A stretch of 64,000 nucleotides of DNA from PALSA-1353 sp050014015 (GTDB lineage: Bacteria; Planctomycetota; Phycisphaerae; Tepidisphaerales; Tepidisphaeraceae), in NCBI GenBank assembly GCA_050014015.1, contig JBEKEC010000016.1, positions 38,911 to 102,910 of the forward strand, given 5' to 3'. The position numbers were made by a program, and so were the translations under genes. The notes beneath the pieces are model-generated. The model saw only the letters and a program-made list of their open reading frames with translations, made no database searches and was not told where the DNA came from. This document shows positions 41,849 through 50,500 of the stretch, one piece after another (the first letter of the stretch is position 1; every line of letters starts with the position of its first letter).

Positions 41849-42104
41849 TTAGGCGGTTGCGGTTGCCTCGGGGATGCGAACGTGAATTTTGCGTCCGCGG
41901 AATTCGACCTTGCCGTCCTTGAGCGCGAAGAGCGTGTCGTCGCTGCCGATGCCGACGTTGAAGCCGGGGGTGAACTTGGTGCCGCGCTGGCGGACGATGA
42001 TGGAGCCGGCGGTGATGAACTCCGCCGTAGGCTTTGACGCCGCGGTATTGGGGATTGCTGTCGCGGCCGTTTCTGGTGGAGCCTTGACCTTTTTTATGTG
42101 CCAT
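41849..42104 (-). pseudogene. rpmA: rpmA, ribosomal protein L27, with frameshift
   Basis: The protein starts MAHKKGQGSTRNGRDSNPQY then RGVKAYGG, the canonical L27 N-terminus. The expected continuation (EFITAGSIIVRQRGTKFTPG, FNVGIGSDDTLFALKDGKVE) is present but in another frame. At about 42020-42027 two bases are missing relative to a Gly-Gly-Glu coding sequence. The corrected reading gives about 85 residues ending at TAA (41851-41849). L27 is part of the ribosomal peptidyl-transferase region and is near-essential, so this is more likely an assembly or sequencing error than a real loss. Without correction only a chimeric short frame is open. Confidence 0.85.
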
Positions 42105-42115
42105 AATTCTTACCT

Positions 42116-42733
42116 CTAGCGCATGACGTACAGATGAGCCAATTCGACCAGGTCTCCACCGCCGGGGTGGCTTTCGTCGGAATCCAGGTGATACGTCAAC
42201 TGCAAAGTTTTGTGGAGGGTAACGTCCTTGTCGCCGACTTTCACCACCGCGCTTTCGCCCCAGAACCCGGAGCAGAAGATGGTGAAGGTGCCCATTCGGA
42301 GGCGGGGTTCGGGCCAGATGGCCACGCCGTCCTTGGACTGGTCTTCGCCCTGGCGGAGATCGCCGCTGATGACGTCGTTGCTTTGGAGATACTTCAGGTG
42401 TTCTTTATTTTTGATGGCATCGAATACGGCGGGCGCGACGCCGATGTCGCTGCGGACGACCTGGCCATCCTCGAGCATCATCTGGAAGTTGGGGAAGAAC
42501 AGGATTTTGTCCTGGTCGGTATTGTTGGCGGCATGAAAGGTGACGTACCAATAAGCGGCGGGATTCATGTCCGCCGGGCCTTGGACGAGGATGCGTTTGG
42601 GCAGGGAATGATCGAAGGTCAATTCCCAGGAGACGGGATAGGGGCTGGGCTGGGGGTAATCGGCGCGCAAGGGCATTGCCATTGCGGCGACAACGAGCAA
42701 TCCGGCCATTGGCAAGTGCATACGCCGATACAT
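42116..42733 (-). CDS. Secreted protein of unknown function
   Basis: Starting at the ATG at 42733, this is a 205-residue protein with a signal peptide MYRRMHLPMAGLLVVAAMAM then PLRA before DYPQPSP. The rest (WELTFDHSLPKRILVQ, AAYWYVTFHAANNTDQDKIL then FFPNFQMML) looks beta-rich and carries no recognised domain. The frame is open to 42784, but the signal peptide needs the internal ATG. It lies directly upstream of rpmA in the same direction with only 11 bp between, a place usually taken by rplU. Function is unknown. Confidence 0.7.
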   Translation of the reverse strand: MYRRMHLPMAGLLVVAAMAMPLRADYPQPSPYPVSWELTFDHSLPKRILVQGPADMNPAAYWYVTFHAANNTDQDKILFFPNFQMMLEDGQVVRSDIGVAPAVFDAIKNKEHLKYLQSNDVISGDLRQGEDQSKDGVAIWPEPRLRMGTFTIFCSGFWGESAVVKVGDKDVTLHKTLQLTYHLDSDESHPGGGDLVELAHLYVMR

Positions 42734-42817
42734 GGTGAAATCTCCGCAATCCAGGCGGGATGTGGAAGACGATTGCCCTTCCACGCGGCGAGGTTATTCT
42801 TACGTTTGATGGCGGTG

Positions 42818-43783
42818 ATGTCAACTTCGCAATTTATGGCCCCGAAGGGGGGCGGGATTATCTGCCGGCGGGCAAATCCGGGGGAAATACCGGCGGCGGT
42901 GGGAATGATCCTGGGCAGCCCCGGCCAGCCGGCGCCGGCGGCGCAGGTCGCCGAATTCATCAATAGTTCCCCCCAGCGGCGGATCGACGTGCAGGGGATC
43001 TGGGTGGCGGAAGGCAAAGCCTCCGCCGCGGAAACGTCCGGGAGGCTCATCTGGGCGGTGCTGCCGATCCTCAATCCGGGGAAGACGCTTTTGCTGCTCA
43101 CCTCATTCCGGATGGACGATTCCGTGGTTCCGGCGGTGTCGCGGCTGGTGGCGGAAATATGCGGGCACTTTGCCCGGCAAGGGGTGCAGCTGGCGCAGGT
43201 GCTGCTGGAGCCGCAGCACGATTCGGCCCGGCGATTGTTCGCGACGGCGGGATTCATTGATATCGCCGAGTTGATCTATTTGCAGGGACAGGTTCCGCGT
43301 CATGCGAAGTCGGCGGCGGTACCCCAGGGGATGCGGTGGCTCGACTATTCCGCGGAAACGCACGGGCTTTTCGCCGAAGCGATCCTTCAGACTTATCGCG
43401 ACAGTCTGGATTGTCCGGCACTGAGCGGGCTGCGCGACATCGAAGACGTGATCAGCGGGCATCAGGCAACCGGGCAATTCGATCCGACGCTTTGGCGATT
43501 GCTTTTGCAGGACGATCGCCCGATGGGGGTGCTGCTCTTGAGCGGGATTCCGCAGAGCGATGGAACGGAGTTGGTCTATCTGGGAGTGGTTCCGGAGGCG
43601 CGCGGGCGGGGTCTGGGAACGATTCTGATGCGGCACGCGATGGAGTTGACGCTTCGGGAGCACAAACGCAGGTTGTCGCTGGCGGTCGATTCCAGGAACG
43701 GGCCGGCGTTGAAACTTTATTACCGATTCGGGATGCAGCAGGTTGCGACGCGATGGGCGATGATCCGCGACCTGCGGGTTTGA
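42818..43783 (+). CDS. GNAT family N-acetyltransferase
   Basis: A 321-residue protein with a C-terminal GNAT domain: ELVYLGVVPEARGRGLGTIL then MRHAME, where the Q/RxxGxG/A acetyl-CoA loop is intact, followed by RLSLAVDSRNGPALKLYYRF. The N-terminal half resembles a second, degenerate GNAT domain (DVQGIWVAEGKA; LLTSFRMDDSVVP; LFATAGFIDIAEL), giving a tandem layout like mycothiol synthase. The chosen ATG at 42818 is one of several (42809, 42836). A copy of the 21-bp GGCAAAGCCTCCGC palindrome lies in frame at 43007-43026 and encodes AEGKASA. The substrate is unknown. Confidence 0.72.
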   Translation: MSTSQFMAPKGGGIICRRANPGEIPAAVGMILGSPGQPAPAAQVAEFINSSPQRRIDVQGIWVAEGKASAAETSGRLIWAVLPILNPGKTLLLLTSFRMDDSVVPAVSRLVAEICGHFARQGVQLAQVLLEPQHDSARRLFATAGFIDIAELIYLQGQVPRHAKSAAVPQGMRWLDYSAETHGLFAEAILQTYRDSLDCPALSGLRDIEDVISGHQATGQFDPTLWRLLLQDDRPMGVLLLSGIPQSDGTELVYLGVVPEARGRGLGTILMRHAMELTLREHKRRLSLAVDSRNGPALKLYYRFGMQQVATRWAMIRDLRV

Positions 43784-44121
43784 CGCGACCCGCGGGTTTC
43801 ATGATGGGCGGTAGTCCCGGGGCAAAAAATAACCGTTGTCCACAAGTTTTGTCCACCGGTCCTCCACCGTCCGATAAAATGGTGGAAAAGAAGTTGATAG
43901 AACTTTTTTTTTATCAAACCCTACCGGCCCTGCCGATGGTTCTTTCGCTGTGCATGGAAAATCCGATAAAGATTGTCTTGCCAGTATTGTTTCCGCAGCT
44001 TATTTTCTAGCTTAATTCACGGATGATTAGGAATGCGTTTGCTTAGGGCTTGCATGAGGCAGGCCAGGGAAGCGGGAGATGCTGCGCTTTGCACGTTGAG
44101 CAAGGCGCAATGGGACAGGGT
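43784..44121. other. AT-rich region upstream of dnaA, candidate origin
   Basis: No gene is seen. Two near-consensus DnaA-type words, TTGTCCACA (43836-43844) and TTGTCCACC (43849-43857), lie 4 bp apart, and a weak reverse word GGTGGAAAA follows at 43881-43889. From about 43900 to 44035 the DNA is AT-rich, a possible unwinding element. Position just before dnaA supports a role in replication origin or dnaA control. This remains a candidate only. Confidence 0.4.
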
Positions 44122-44205
44122 GCGGAAGGCAAAGCCTCCGCAGCGGAAGGCAAAGCCTCCGCAGCGGAAGGCAAAGCCTCCGCAGCGGAAGGCAAAGCCT
44201 CCGCG
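44122..44205. repeat. Four tandem copies of a 21-bp palindromic repeat upstream of dnaA
   Basis: The unit GCGGAAGGCAAAGCCTCCGC plus one base is repeated four times without gaps. Each unit can form a hairpin with stem GCGGA-GGC and loop AAA. Three further copies lie nearby inside coding sequence: one in the GNAT gene (43007-43026) and two in dnaA (44511-44530 and 44532-44551). A diverged copy is at 53226-53245. The array ends 20 bp before the dnaA start. It is not a CRISPR: there are no spacers. Confidence 0.9.
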
Positions 44206-44225
44206 TTTGCCGGGAAGGAGTCGGC

Positions 44226-45863
44226 GTGAGCTGCATCGGCGCACACGATCCGCAATTGGCCAAATTGGCCAGCGCGATTGCTCAGCGTGTAGGGCAACAA
44301 AGGTTCCATGTCTGGTTTAACAATTCGACGCGTCTGGATTTGAAGCAGGATGGGTTGGAAATCGCGGTTCCCAATGATTTTATAAGCGAATGGATCGGCT
44401 CGCATTTCAGCCGGCCGATCCAGGAGGCGGCACACGAGGTGCTGGGTTGCTCGCTGGCCGTTCGATTCAGCGTGGTGCCGCAGTTGTTTGAAGTGGAGAC
44501 GATGGATGGCGCCGAGGGCAAAGCCTCCGCCGCCGAAGGCAAAGCCTGTGCCCCGGCCATGAAATCGCCGGGGTCCAAGGTGAAGGAGGCGGGGATGGCG
44601 TCGGCGCGGCCGATGACCTCGCAACCGATGACCTCGCGCCCGATGGCGGCGTCGGCGATGGCGGCGCCGGTCACCCCCGTGATGGTGGAGTCCGCGACGG
44701 CGATTGTGCCGGCCAAAGATGACGGGGCCTGCAAGACGTTGCCGGTGATAAGCCCGCAGAGGCCCGTCAGTTTGGCGCAGGAGCGATCGCCCGCGCAGTC
44801 CGCCCGGCCGCGGCTTCGGCATGAAATCGAAACGTTTGTGGTCGGGCAGAGCAATCAGCTTGCCTTCAACACGGCCCTGTACGTCGCGGAGTATCCGGGG
44901 GCCCAGTACAACCCCTTGTTCATCCATGGCGGATGCGGACTTGGCAAGACCCATCTGCTGCAGGGGCTGTGCAAACGATTCATTTCGCATCATCCGACCA
45001 AACGCTGGACGTATCTGACGGGCGAGGAGTTCACCAACGACTTTCTGACTTCGCTGCGCGGCAACAAGATCGACGCGTTCCGAAGGAAGATGCGCGACCT
45101 GGACCTGCTGGTGATCGACGACGTGCATTTCCTGGGCGGCAAGAAGGCGACGCAGGAGGAATTCCTCCACACCTTCAACGCGATCGAGGCGATGGGCCGG
45201 CAAGTGGTGATGGCCAGCGACAATCATCCCAAGATGATCGAGGAGTTCGGAGAATCGCTGATCAACCGGTTCGTCAGCGGGATGGTGGTGAGGATCGATC
45301 CACCCAATTTCGCGACGCGGTGCGAGATTCTGCGGAGCCTGTCCCAGCGGAGCGGGTTGATGCTGGGTGAAGAGGTGGTGGGCTGGATCGCGCGGCGGGT
45401 GACGCAGAACGTCCGCGAGCTGGAAGGGGCGATCACGCGGATCGCGGCGTTCGTGAAGCTCACGGGCCGCGTGCCGGATGCGGCGATGGCGCAGGAAGCG
45501 CTGGGCGATCTGGATCGGCAAATGGTGGCGCCGGTGCGCCCGGACAACATCCTCCAATCGGTGTGCGAGTATTTCGGCCTGGAAAACAAGGACCTGATGT
45601 CCGGCCGGCGGCAACGCACGATCAGCCTGGCGCGAAGCGTGGCGATGTTCCTGGTGCGCAAGACGGCGAAGCTGAGTTTTCCGGAGATCGGCATGCGGAT
45701 GGGCAAGCGCAATCACAGCACGGTGATCAGCGCCTGCCGGCGGATTGAGCGGGCGGTGACGCGCAACGAACCGCTGGTCTGGACCAGCAGCGTCGGGGAA
45801 CATCAGGAAGAGGCGTGCGAACTGCTTCAGCGGCTGGAGGAGCACAGCCGATCGCGGGCGTGA
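44226..45863 (+). CDS. dnaA: Chromosomal replication initiator DnaA
   Basis: A 545-residue protein starting with GTG. Domain I is at residues 1-85. The linker domain II is long and low-complexity (about 95-190) and contains in-frame copies of the nearby 21-bp repeat (AEGKASAAEGKACA). The AAA+ domain has Walker A GGCGLGKTHLLQ at about residue 235 and Walker B DLLVIDDVHFLGGKKATQEE. The DNA-binding domain IV ends FPEIGMRMGKRNHSTVISAC with the DnaA-box-recognition signature region. DnaA binds the origin and opens it. A GC-rich terminator follows about 97 bp after the stop. No dnaN or gyrB is adjacent. Confidence 0.95.
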   Translation: MSCIGAHDPQLAKLASAIAQRVGQQRFHVWFNNSTRLDLKQDGLEIAVPNDFISEWIGSHFSRPIQEAAHEVLGCSLAVRFSVVPQLFEVETMDGAEGKASAAEGKACAPAMKSPGSKVKEAGMASARPMTSQPMTSRPMAASAMAAPVTPVMVESATAIVPAKDDGACKTLPVISPQRPVSLAQERSPAQSARPRLRHEIETFVVGQSNQLAFNTALYVAEYPGAQYNPLFIHGGCGLGKTHLLQGLCKRFISHHPTKRWTYLTGEEFTNDFLTSLRGNKIDAFRRKMRDLDLLVIDDVHFLGGKKATQEEFLHTFNAIEAMGRQVVMASDNHPKMIEEFGESLINRFVSGMVVRIDPPNFATRCEILRSLSQRSGLMLGEEVVGWIARRVTQNVRELEGAITRIAAFVKLTGRVPDAAMAQEALGDLDRQMVAPVRPDNILQSVCEYFGLENKDLMSGRRQRTISLARSVAMFLVRKTAKLSFPEIGMRMGKRNHSTVISACRRIERAVTRNEPLVWTSSVGEHQEEACELLQRLEEHSRSRA

Positions 45864-45959
45864 AAGAAATCCGATTGCACGGCGCGCAGGAAGGCGCGGG
45901 CTCCGTAGCGAGAGGGTTCAAGGGTTCAAGGTTCAAGGGAATTGCACGGCGCACAAAAA
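45864..45959. repeat. Degenerate direct repeat with GTTCAAGG words, after dnaA
   Basis: ATTGCACGGCGCGCAGG at about 45874 and ATTGCACGGCGCACAAA at about 45941 are near-identical. The first copy continues as GCGGGCTCCGTAGC, and the second is followed by the terminator's GCGGGCTCCGCAGC. Between them lie single-orientation GGTTCAAGG words (45913-45939) of the same family seen at 32.2 and 36.3 kb. It resembles insertion of a GTTCAAGGG-type arm flanked by a duplication of about 35 bp. Confidence 0.6.
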
Positions 45960-45986
45960 GGGCGGGCTCCGCAGCCCGCCCGTTTT
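45960..45986 (+). terminator. Rho-independent terminator after dnaA
   Basis: The stem GGGCGGGCT/AGCCCGCCC (45960-45968 with 45973-45981) has a 4-nt loop and is followed by GTTTT. It lies 97 bp after the dnaA stop and is suitably placed to end its transcript. It would also act for the converging LysM gene. Confidence 0.7.
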
Positions 45987-46481
45987 CCTGTCCCTGATTT
46001 CATTTCCTCCCGATCAGATCGGCCGATTTCCGATGCCGCGAGTGCCGCCGCCCTTGCGGATAGTCCGCAAGGCGATGGCAATGCGAAACACCGGCGGCCC
46101 TGACCCATTCCGCCTGCGGTAAGGGCACCGCTGACGAAGGTCCGGAAGACGCCACGCGTCGGTAAGCCGACGGGCAATACTCCGGGGCCCGGCGGGACAG
46201 CGAAACGCGTCAAAACATCTCCGCGCCTTCTGACATGCTCCAAAGCCGAAACTGAAGGGCGGCATAACCAGATTAGCCACGGGCGGTGGGTTGTGGCAAT
46301 GAAAAAATTGTGAGAATGACGGGGGAATTGCGCTGGTAAATTGGGCGATTTCACCGATTGGGCGGTGGGTCATTATTTGAAGGAATGCGGCGGGTAAGGA
46401 TCGCCGGCTACAGGGGGAAATAGGGCCGGGGCAATAGTTTGTTATTTCGTGGCTAAAATGACGTCGCGTTCGCCTGCGCGG
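45987..46481. other. Intergenic region with clustered hairpins
   Basis: This stretch of about 495 bp contains no convincing gene. Hairpins include CCTTGCGGA/TCCGCAAGG (46052-46060 with 46064-46072, loop TAG), GCGGT/ACCGC (46116-46120 with 46127-46131) and CGTCGG/CCGACG (46157-46162 with 46167-46172). The remainder up to 46481 is unstructured and uninformative to the eye. A small structured RNA is conceivable, but no known class matches. Confidence 0.35.
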
Positions 46482-47447
46482 CTACTGGTTGACGCCGGCG
46501 GTGGGGGGCTTGGGGAGTTTCAATACCCAGCCGATCTTCAAAACGTTCGCATTGGGTCCGATCAGCGATTTGTTCATTTCGTACAGCTTGTCGCTCATGG
46601 AGGAGTTGCCGTAGAGCTTGCGGGAGATGCTTTGCAGGGAATCGCCGGAGACCACGGTATAAGCGGAGCCGGGATCGACGGTCGCGGCGGCCGAGGCATT
46701 CCCGGCGGCGGGGGCGGGCTTGTCCGCGTCGCTCAACTCGGGAATGACCAAAATCTGTCCGATCTTGAGATGGCGTGGGTCGATGCCGGGATTGGCGGCC
46801 AAAATCTTCTTGTAATATTTCCCGTTGCCGTAAACGAGTTGGGAGATGGAGTAGGGCGATTCACCGGAAGCGACACGATGGGTGCGCGGGGTGGAGGCCG
46901 GCGGTGGGGGCGTTGACGGGGAGACGGCCGGAGTCGGCGCGGGCTCTTGAGTCGGGAGGTTGCTCATCAAAAGCCTGGCCGGCTGGGTGGTGGGGAGCGG
47001 GTCGATCAGGGGCGTGCTGGCGGTGGGGCTGACGCCGGCGCGGGCGACGTTCGCTGAAGGCGAGTCGATGGACGGCGTGACCGTATGCTCGGGGGCCGAG
47101 AGGGTGGGGGGCAGGCCGTGATTCAGGGCGTTTTCCCAGTCGTTGGAGGATGCCGGCTGGGTCGCCGGCGAAGCGGGCGTCACATCGGGCGGCGGCGAGG
47201 TTGCGGGGTTGGAATCAGCCGCCATGGGGCCGGTGTCCTGCTCGTTTGAGCCGTTCGCCGGAGCAACGTCGTTGTGTGCATCCGAGGCGGGGGCAACCGA
47301 ATCGGTTGCCTGATCCGACTGGCTCGGCAAGGCGATGCCGAGCCGCTGCGGCACGGCGGGGCCGCGCGACAACACGATGACATAAATAACCAGGGTAACG
47401 ACCAGAATGGCGCCGATGGTCAAACCGAATTTCACGTCCTTGCGCAT
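46482..47447 (-). CDS. Membrane protein with two LysM domains
   Basis: A 321-residue protein with a membrane-anchor helix (about 8-27, GLTIGAILVVTLVIYVIVLS) and a long Pro/Ala/Thr-rich linker (35-185). Two LysM peptidoglycan-binding domains follow, HRVASGESPYSISQLVYGNG then YYKKILAANPGIDPRHLKIG, and YTVVSGDSLQSISRKLYGNS. It is likely anchored in the inner membrane and reaches into the cell wall. It follows secDF by 60 bp with a good AAGGAG ribosome-binding site, so it may be in the same transcript. LysM proteins help locate cell-wall enzymes; no catalytic domain is seen here. Confidence 0.85.
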   Translation of the reverse strand: MRKDVKFGLTIGAILVVTLVIYVIVLSRGPAVPQRLGIALPSQSDQATDSVAPASDAHNDVAPANGSNEQDTGPMAADSNPATSPPPDVTPASPATQPASSNDWENALNHGLPPTLSAPEHTVTPSIDSPSANVARAGVSPTASTPLIDPLPTTQPARLLMSNLPTQEPAPTPAVSPSTPPPPASTPRTHRVASGESPYSISQLVYGNGKYYKKILAANPGIDPRHLKIGQILVIPELSDADKPAPAAGNASAAATVDPGSAYTVVSGDSLQSISRKLYGNSSMSDKLYEMNKSLIGPNANVLKIGWVLKLPKPPTAGVNQ

Positions 47448-47507
47448 TGCGGGACTCCTTTCCCAGCGGAATAGATCGAGTTGTCAAACACCCGCCCGTG
47501 GCATAGG

Positions 47508-50500
47508 CTAACCCATGGGCGGCCGCATCAGGCCGGTGGACGGTTTTTCGCGTCCCCATAAAAGCAGGGGCGCCGCGATGGCCACCGACGAGTACGTTCC
47601 CACTAATATGCCAACCAGAAGCACGAAAGTAAAGCCGTGGATGCCCGCTCCGCCAAGGAAATACATGAAAGAGACGGTCATAATCGTGGTTCCGCAGGTC
47701 AGAACGGTGCGGGAAAGGGTCTGGTTGATGGCGTCGTTGATGACGTCGCGGTTGAGATGGCCGTATCGGCCGCGGTTTTCGCGGATGCGGTCGAACACCA
47801 CGATGGTGTCGATCATGGAATAACTCATGATGGTCAAAATGCCGGCGACCACGGTCAGATTGATGCGGAACGGCTCGATTTCCAGGAAATTATGGTGCCA
47901 GTAATCGGAAACGTAATGGGCAAACCCCATGGCGGCGAGGGTGAAAACGGTATCGTGCAACAGGGCAATGACGGTGGCTGTCCCGTACTTCAGATTGCCG
48001 AATCGGACCCAGATGTAAATCATGATGGCGATGACGGAGAAGGTCAGGGCCAGGAAAGCATCGCGTTGCATCTCGCCGGCGACCTGGGGATCAAAATTGG
48101 TTTCCTGCTCGAAAGACGGAGGATGGTTGACGGCATCCTTGACCAGTCCCCAGAGCGGCTGGGCGAGTTCATCAGCCCATTTGGCCTGGTCGGCTTCGTA
48201 GGAGACGGTGGAACTCCAGCCGACGATGACGGCGAAGCTGGTCGCCTTGGTCGGGTCGCCGGGGGCTTGGACAACGTACGACAACGAAGAGGTGGTGGGG
48301 GAAGAGCTCATTAATCGCTGGCTGTCCATGCGGGCGGTAATGTCGGTGACGGACAAAGGCGGGGAGATGTTCTTCAGGACGATGACGACGCCGCCGGGGT
48401 GGGGCGACGCCGCCGGCGGCGTGTAGCCGTCCACGACCAACCTGGGTCCGGCGATGGGTAAAACCTGTTTGTCCGCGGCATCGCCATATTCCACGGCCGC
48501 TCCGTCGAACTGGGAGGGAAGCGTGATGTGAAGCAGGCCTTGCATGGCCTCGAGGACGGCGTTGCGGACGGCGACGCGATTGACGTTGGGGGAAACGATC
48601 TGGTAATGGAGCCGGTCCGTGCCCACCGCGACGACGCTGGGGCTGGGCAGGTCAAGCGGTTTCTTTTCGTTTTCGGCGTCGATGCGTTTGCGAACGGCGT
48701 CCTGGTCCATCGGTTGTTCGAGCTGGAATTGCAGCGAGGTGCCGGTGGCGAATTCAATGTCCATCATGCGGCCCTGGCGCACCTTGAAGATGAACAACGT
48801 CATGCCGCTGATGAGCATGATGATGCTGAAGGTCCAGAAGATCCAGGCCATGCCCATCCAGTCGATCTTGGGCTTGAGGAACTTGTCCCACTTGGGGAAG
48901 GTCAGCGGCACGCTGCCGAGTTCCTTCATGCCGAAATGGTCGATCATGATGCCGAAGACGGTTTTGGTGACGTAGAGCGCGGTGAACAAACTGGCGGCGA
49001 TGCCGATGATCAGGGTCAGTCCGAATCCCTTGACCTCTTCGGAGCCGAAGGCGTAGAGGCAAAGGGAGGTGATGACGCTGGTCATGTTGGAGTCGATGAT
49101 CGCGCTCTGGGCCTGGGCGTAGCTGTTGCGCAGGGCCATGCGCAGGGGAAGGTTTTTGTGCTGTTCCTCGCGGAGGCGTTCGAAGATCAGGACGTTGGCG
49201 TCGACGGCGGTGCCGATGGTGAGGACGATTCCGGCGATGCTGGGAAGGGTGAAGGTGGCGTTGAGGGCGCACATGGTGCCGAGAATCAGCACCAGATTCA
49301 TCAGCACGGCGATGAAAGCGACCAGTCCGGCGAAGTAGTAATAGCTGATGAGAAAGACGGCGACGACCATCAGCCCGAATCCGCAAGCGACCAGGCCGCG
49401 ATTGAGGTTGTCGGCGCCGAGGGTGGGACCGACCTGCTGCTCGCTGATCGGCTCATCGGAAAGCTGCGCCGGAAGGCTGCCGGCGTTGAGGGTATTGATC
49501 AGATAATTAAGGTCGTTGGTGGAGAACCCGGCCTTACCGCCTTCGATGACGCCCGAGCCGCCGGTGATGGGGGAATTGATGTTGGGAGCGCTGATGATCT
49601 TGTTGTCGAGCAAGATCGCCAGCCGAGCGTGAGGATCGGGAAGCTCGGTGCGTTGGCGGGCGCGGTTGTACCAATTGGTGGTCAGGTCGCCGAAGAGATT
49701 GCCGCCCGTGGTATCGAAGCTGAAGGCGACGGCCTGCGTGCCGTCTTCCATCATTTGGACGCCGGCCCTCTCCAAGCCCCATTTTTCAGCGCTGGACTTG
49801 GTCATGGAAGCATCCGGGGTGACCAGGACGGGCATGTAATGCTTGCCGTTCCACTCGCGGGTTTCCTGCGGATAGCCGGGGCGGTCGAATTCTTCAACCC
49901 GATCGACTTCCGCCCAGCGGATGGTGTCGCCGGGCTGCGGCAGGGGGCCTTTGCCGCCCGGTTCTAGCCGCGATTCCATCGCCTTCAAGTCCGCCGGATT
50001 ACTGCACGTGACGTTGTCAGCCAGAATGTGGAATTCCAAGACCCCCGAACCCTGGAGCAGGCGCTTCAGATCGTCCGCGCCGGTGATCGCGTTCTTGACC
50101 GAGTCGTAATCCTTGTATTTGGCCTGGAAAACGTCCATCACCTTCAGAAGGCTTGGGAAATCGGCGAATTTTTTCTTCAGGTCGTCCAGCTTGGCCTGGC
50201 CGGCTTTCTTCTGCTGGGGATCATCGGAAATGACCTGGTCGAGAATTCCCGCCAAATCCGAGGACAAGAGATTGGTTTGCTCGATCTGATCCTTGAGTTG
50301 GTCGTAGGCGACGGTGAGCGGCTGGAGCTTGACGGCCAGGGCGGGCAGCGACAGCTTGTCCGGATTGGCGCGAAGGGCCTGAATCTTGTCGAAGGTATCG
50401 CACAGGTTCTTGAAAAGATCGGCGCGGGTCTTGCTGTCCGATGCCAGTTGGGCAAGGCTTTGCCGGCGCTGGGCGCCGGTGGAATGCTCGACGGCGTTGA

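Noticed and set aside
44122..44205. CRISPR array
   Set aside because: The four 21-bp units are contiguous with no spacers, and copies occur inside genes; it is a tandem palindromic repeat.
46014..46373. Minus-strand 119-residue open frame
   Set aside because: Lies over clustered hairpins, has no ribosome-binding site and no recognisable domain.
48528..49967. Plus-strand 479-residue open frame
   Set aside because: Antisense to secDF.
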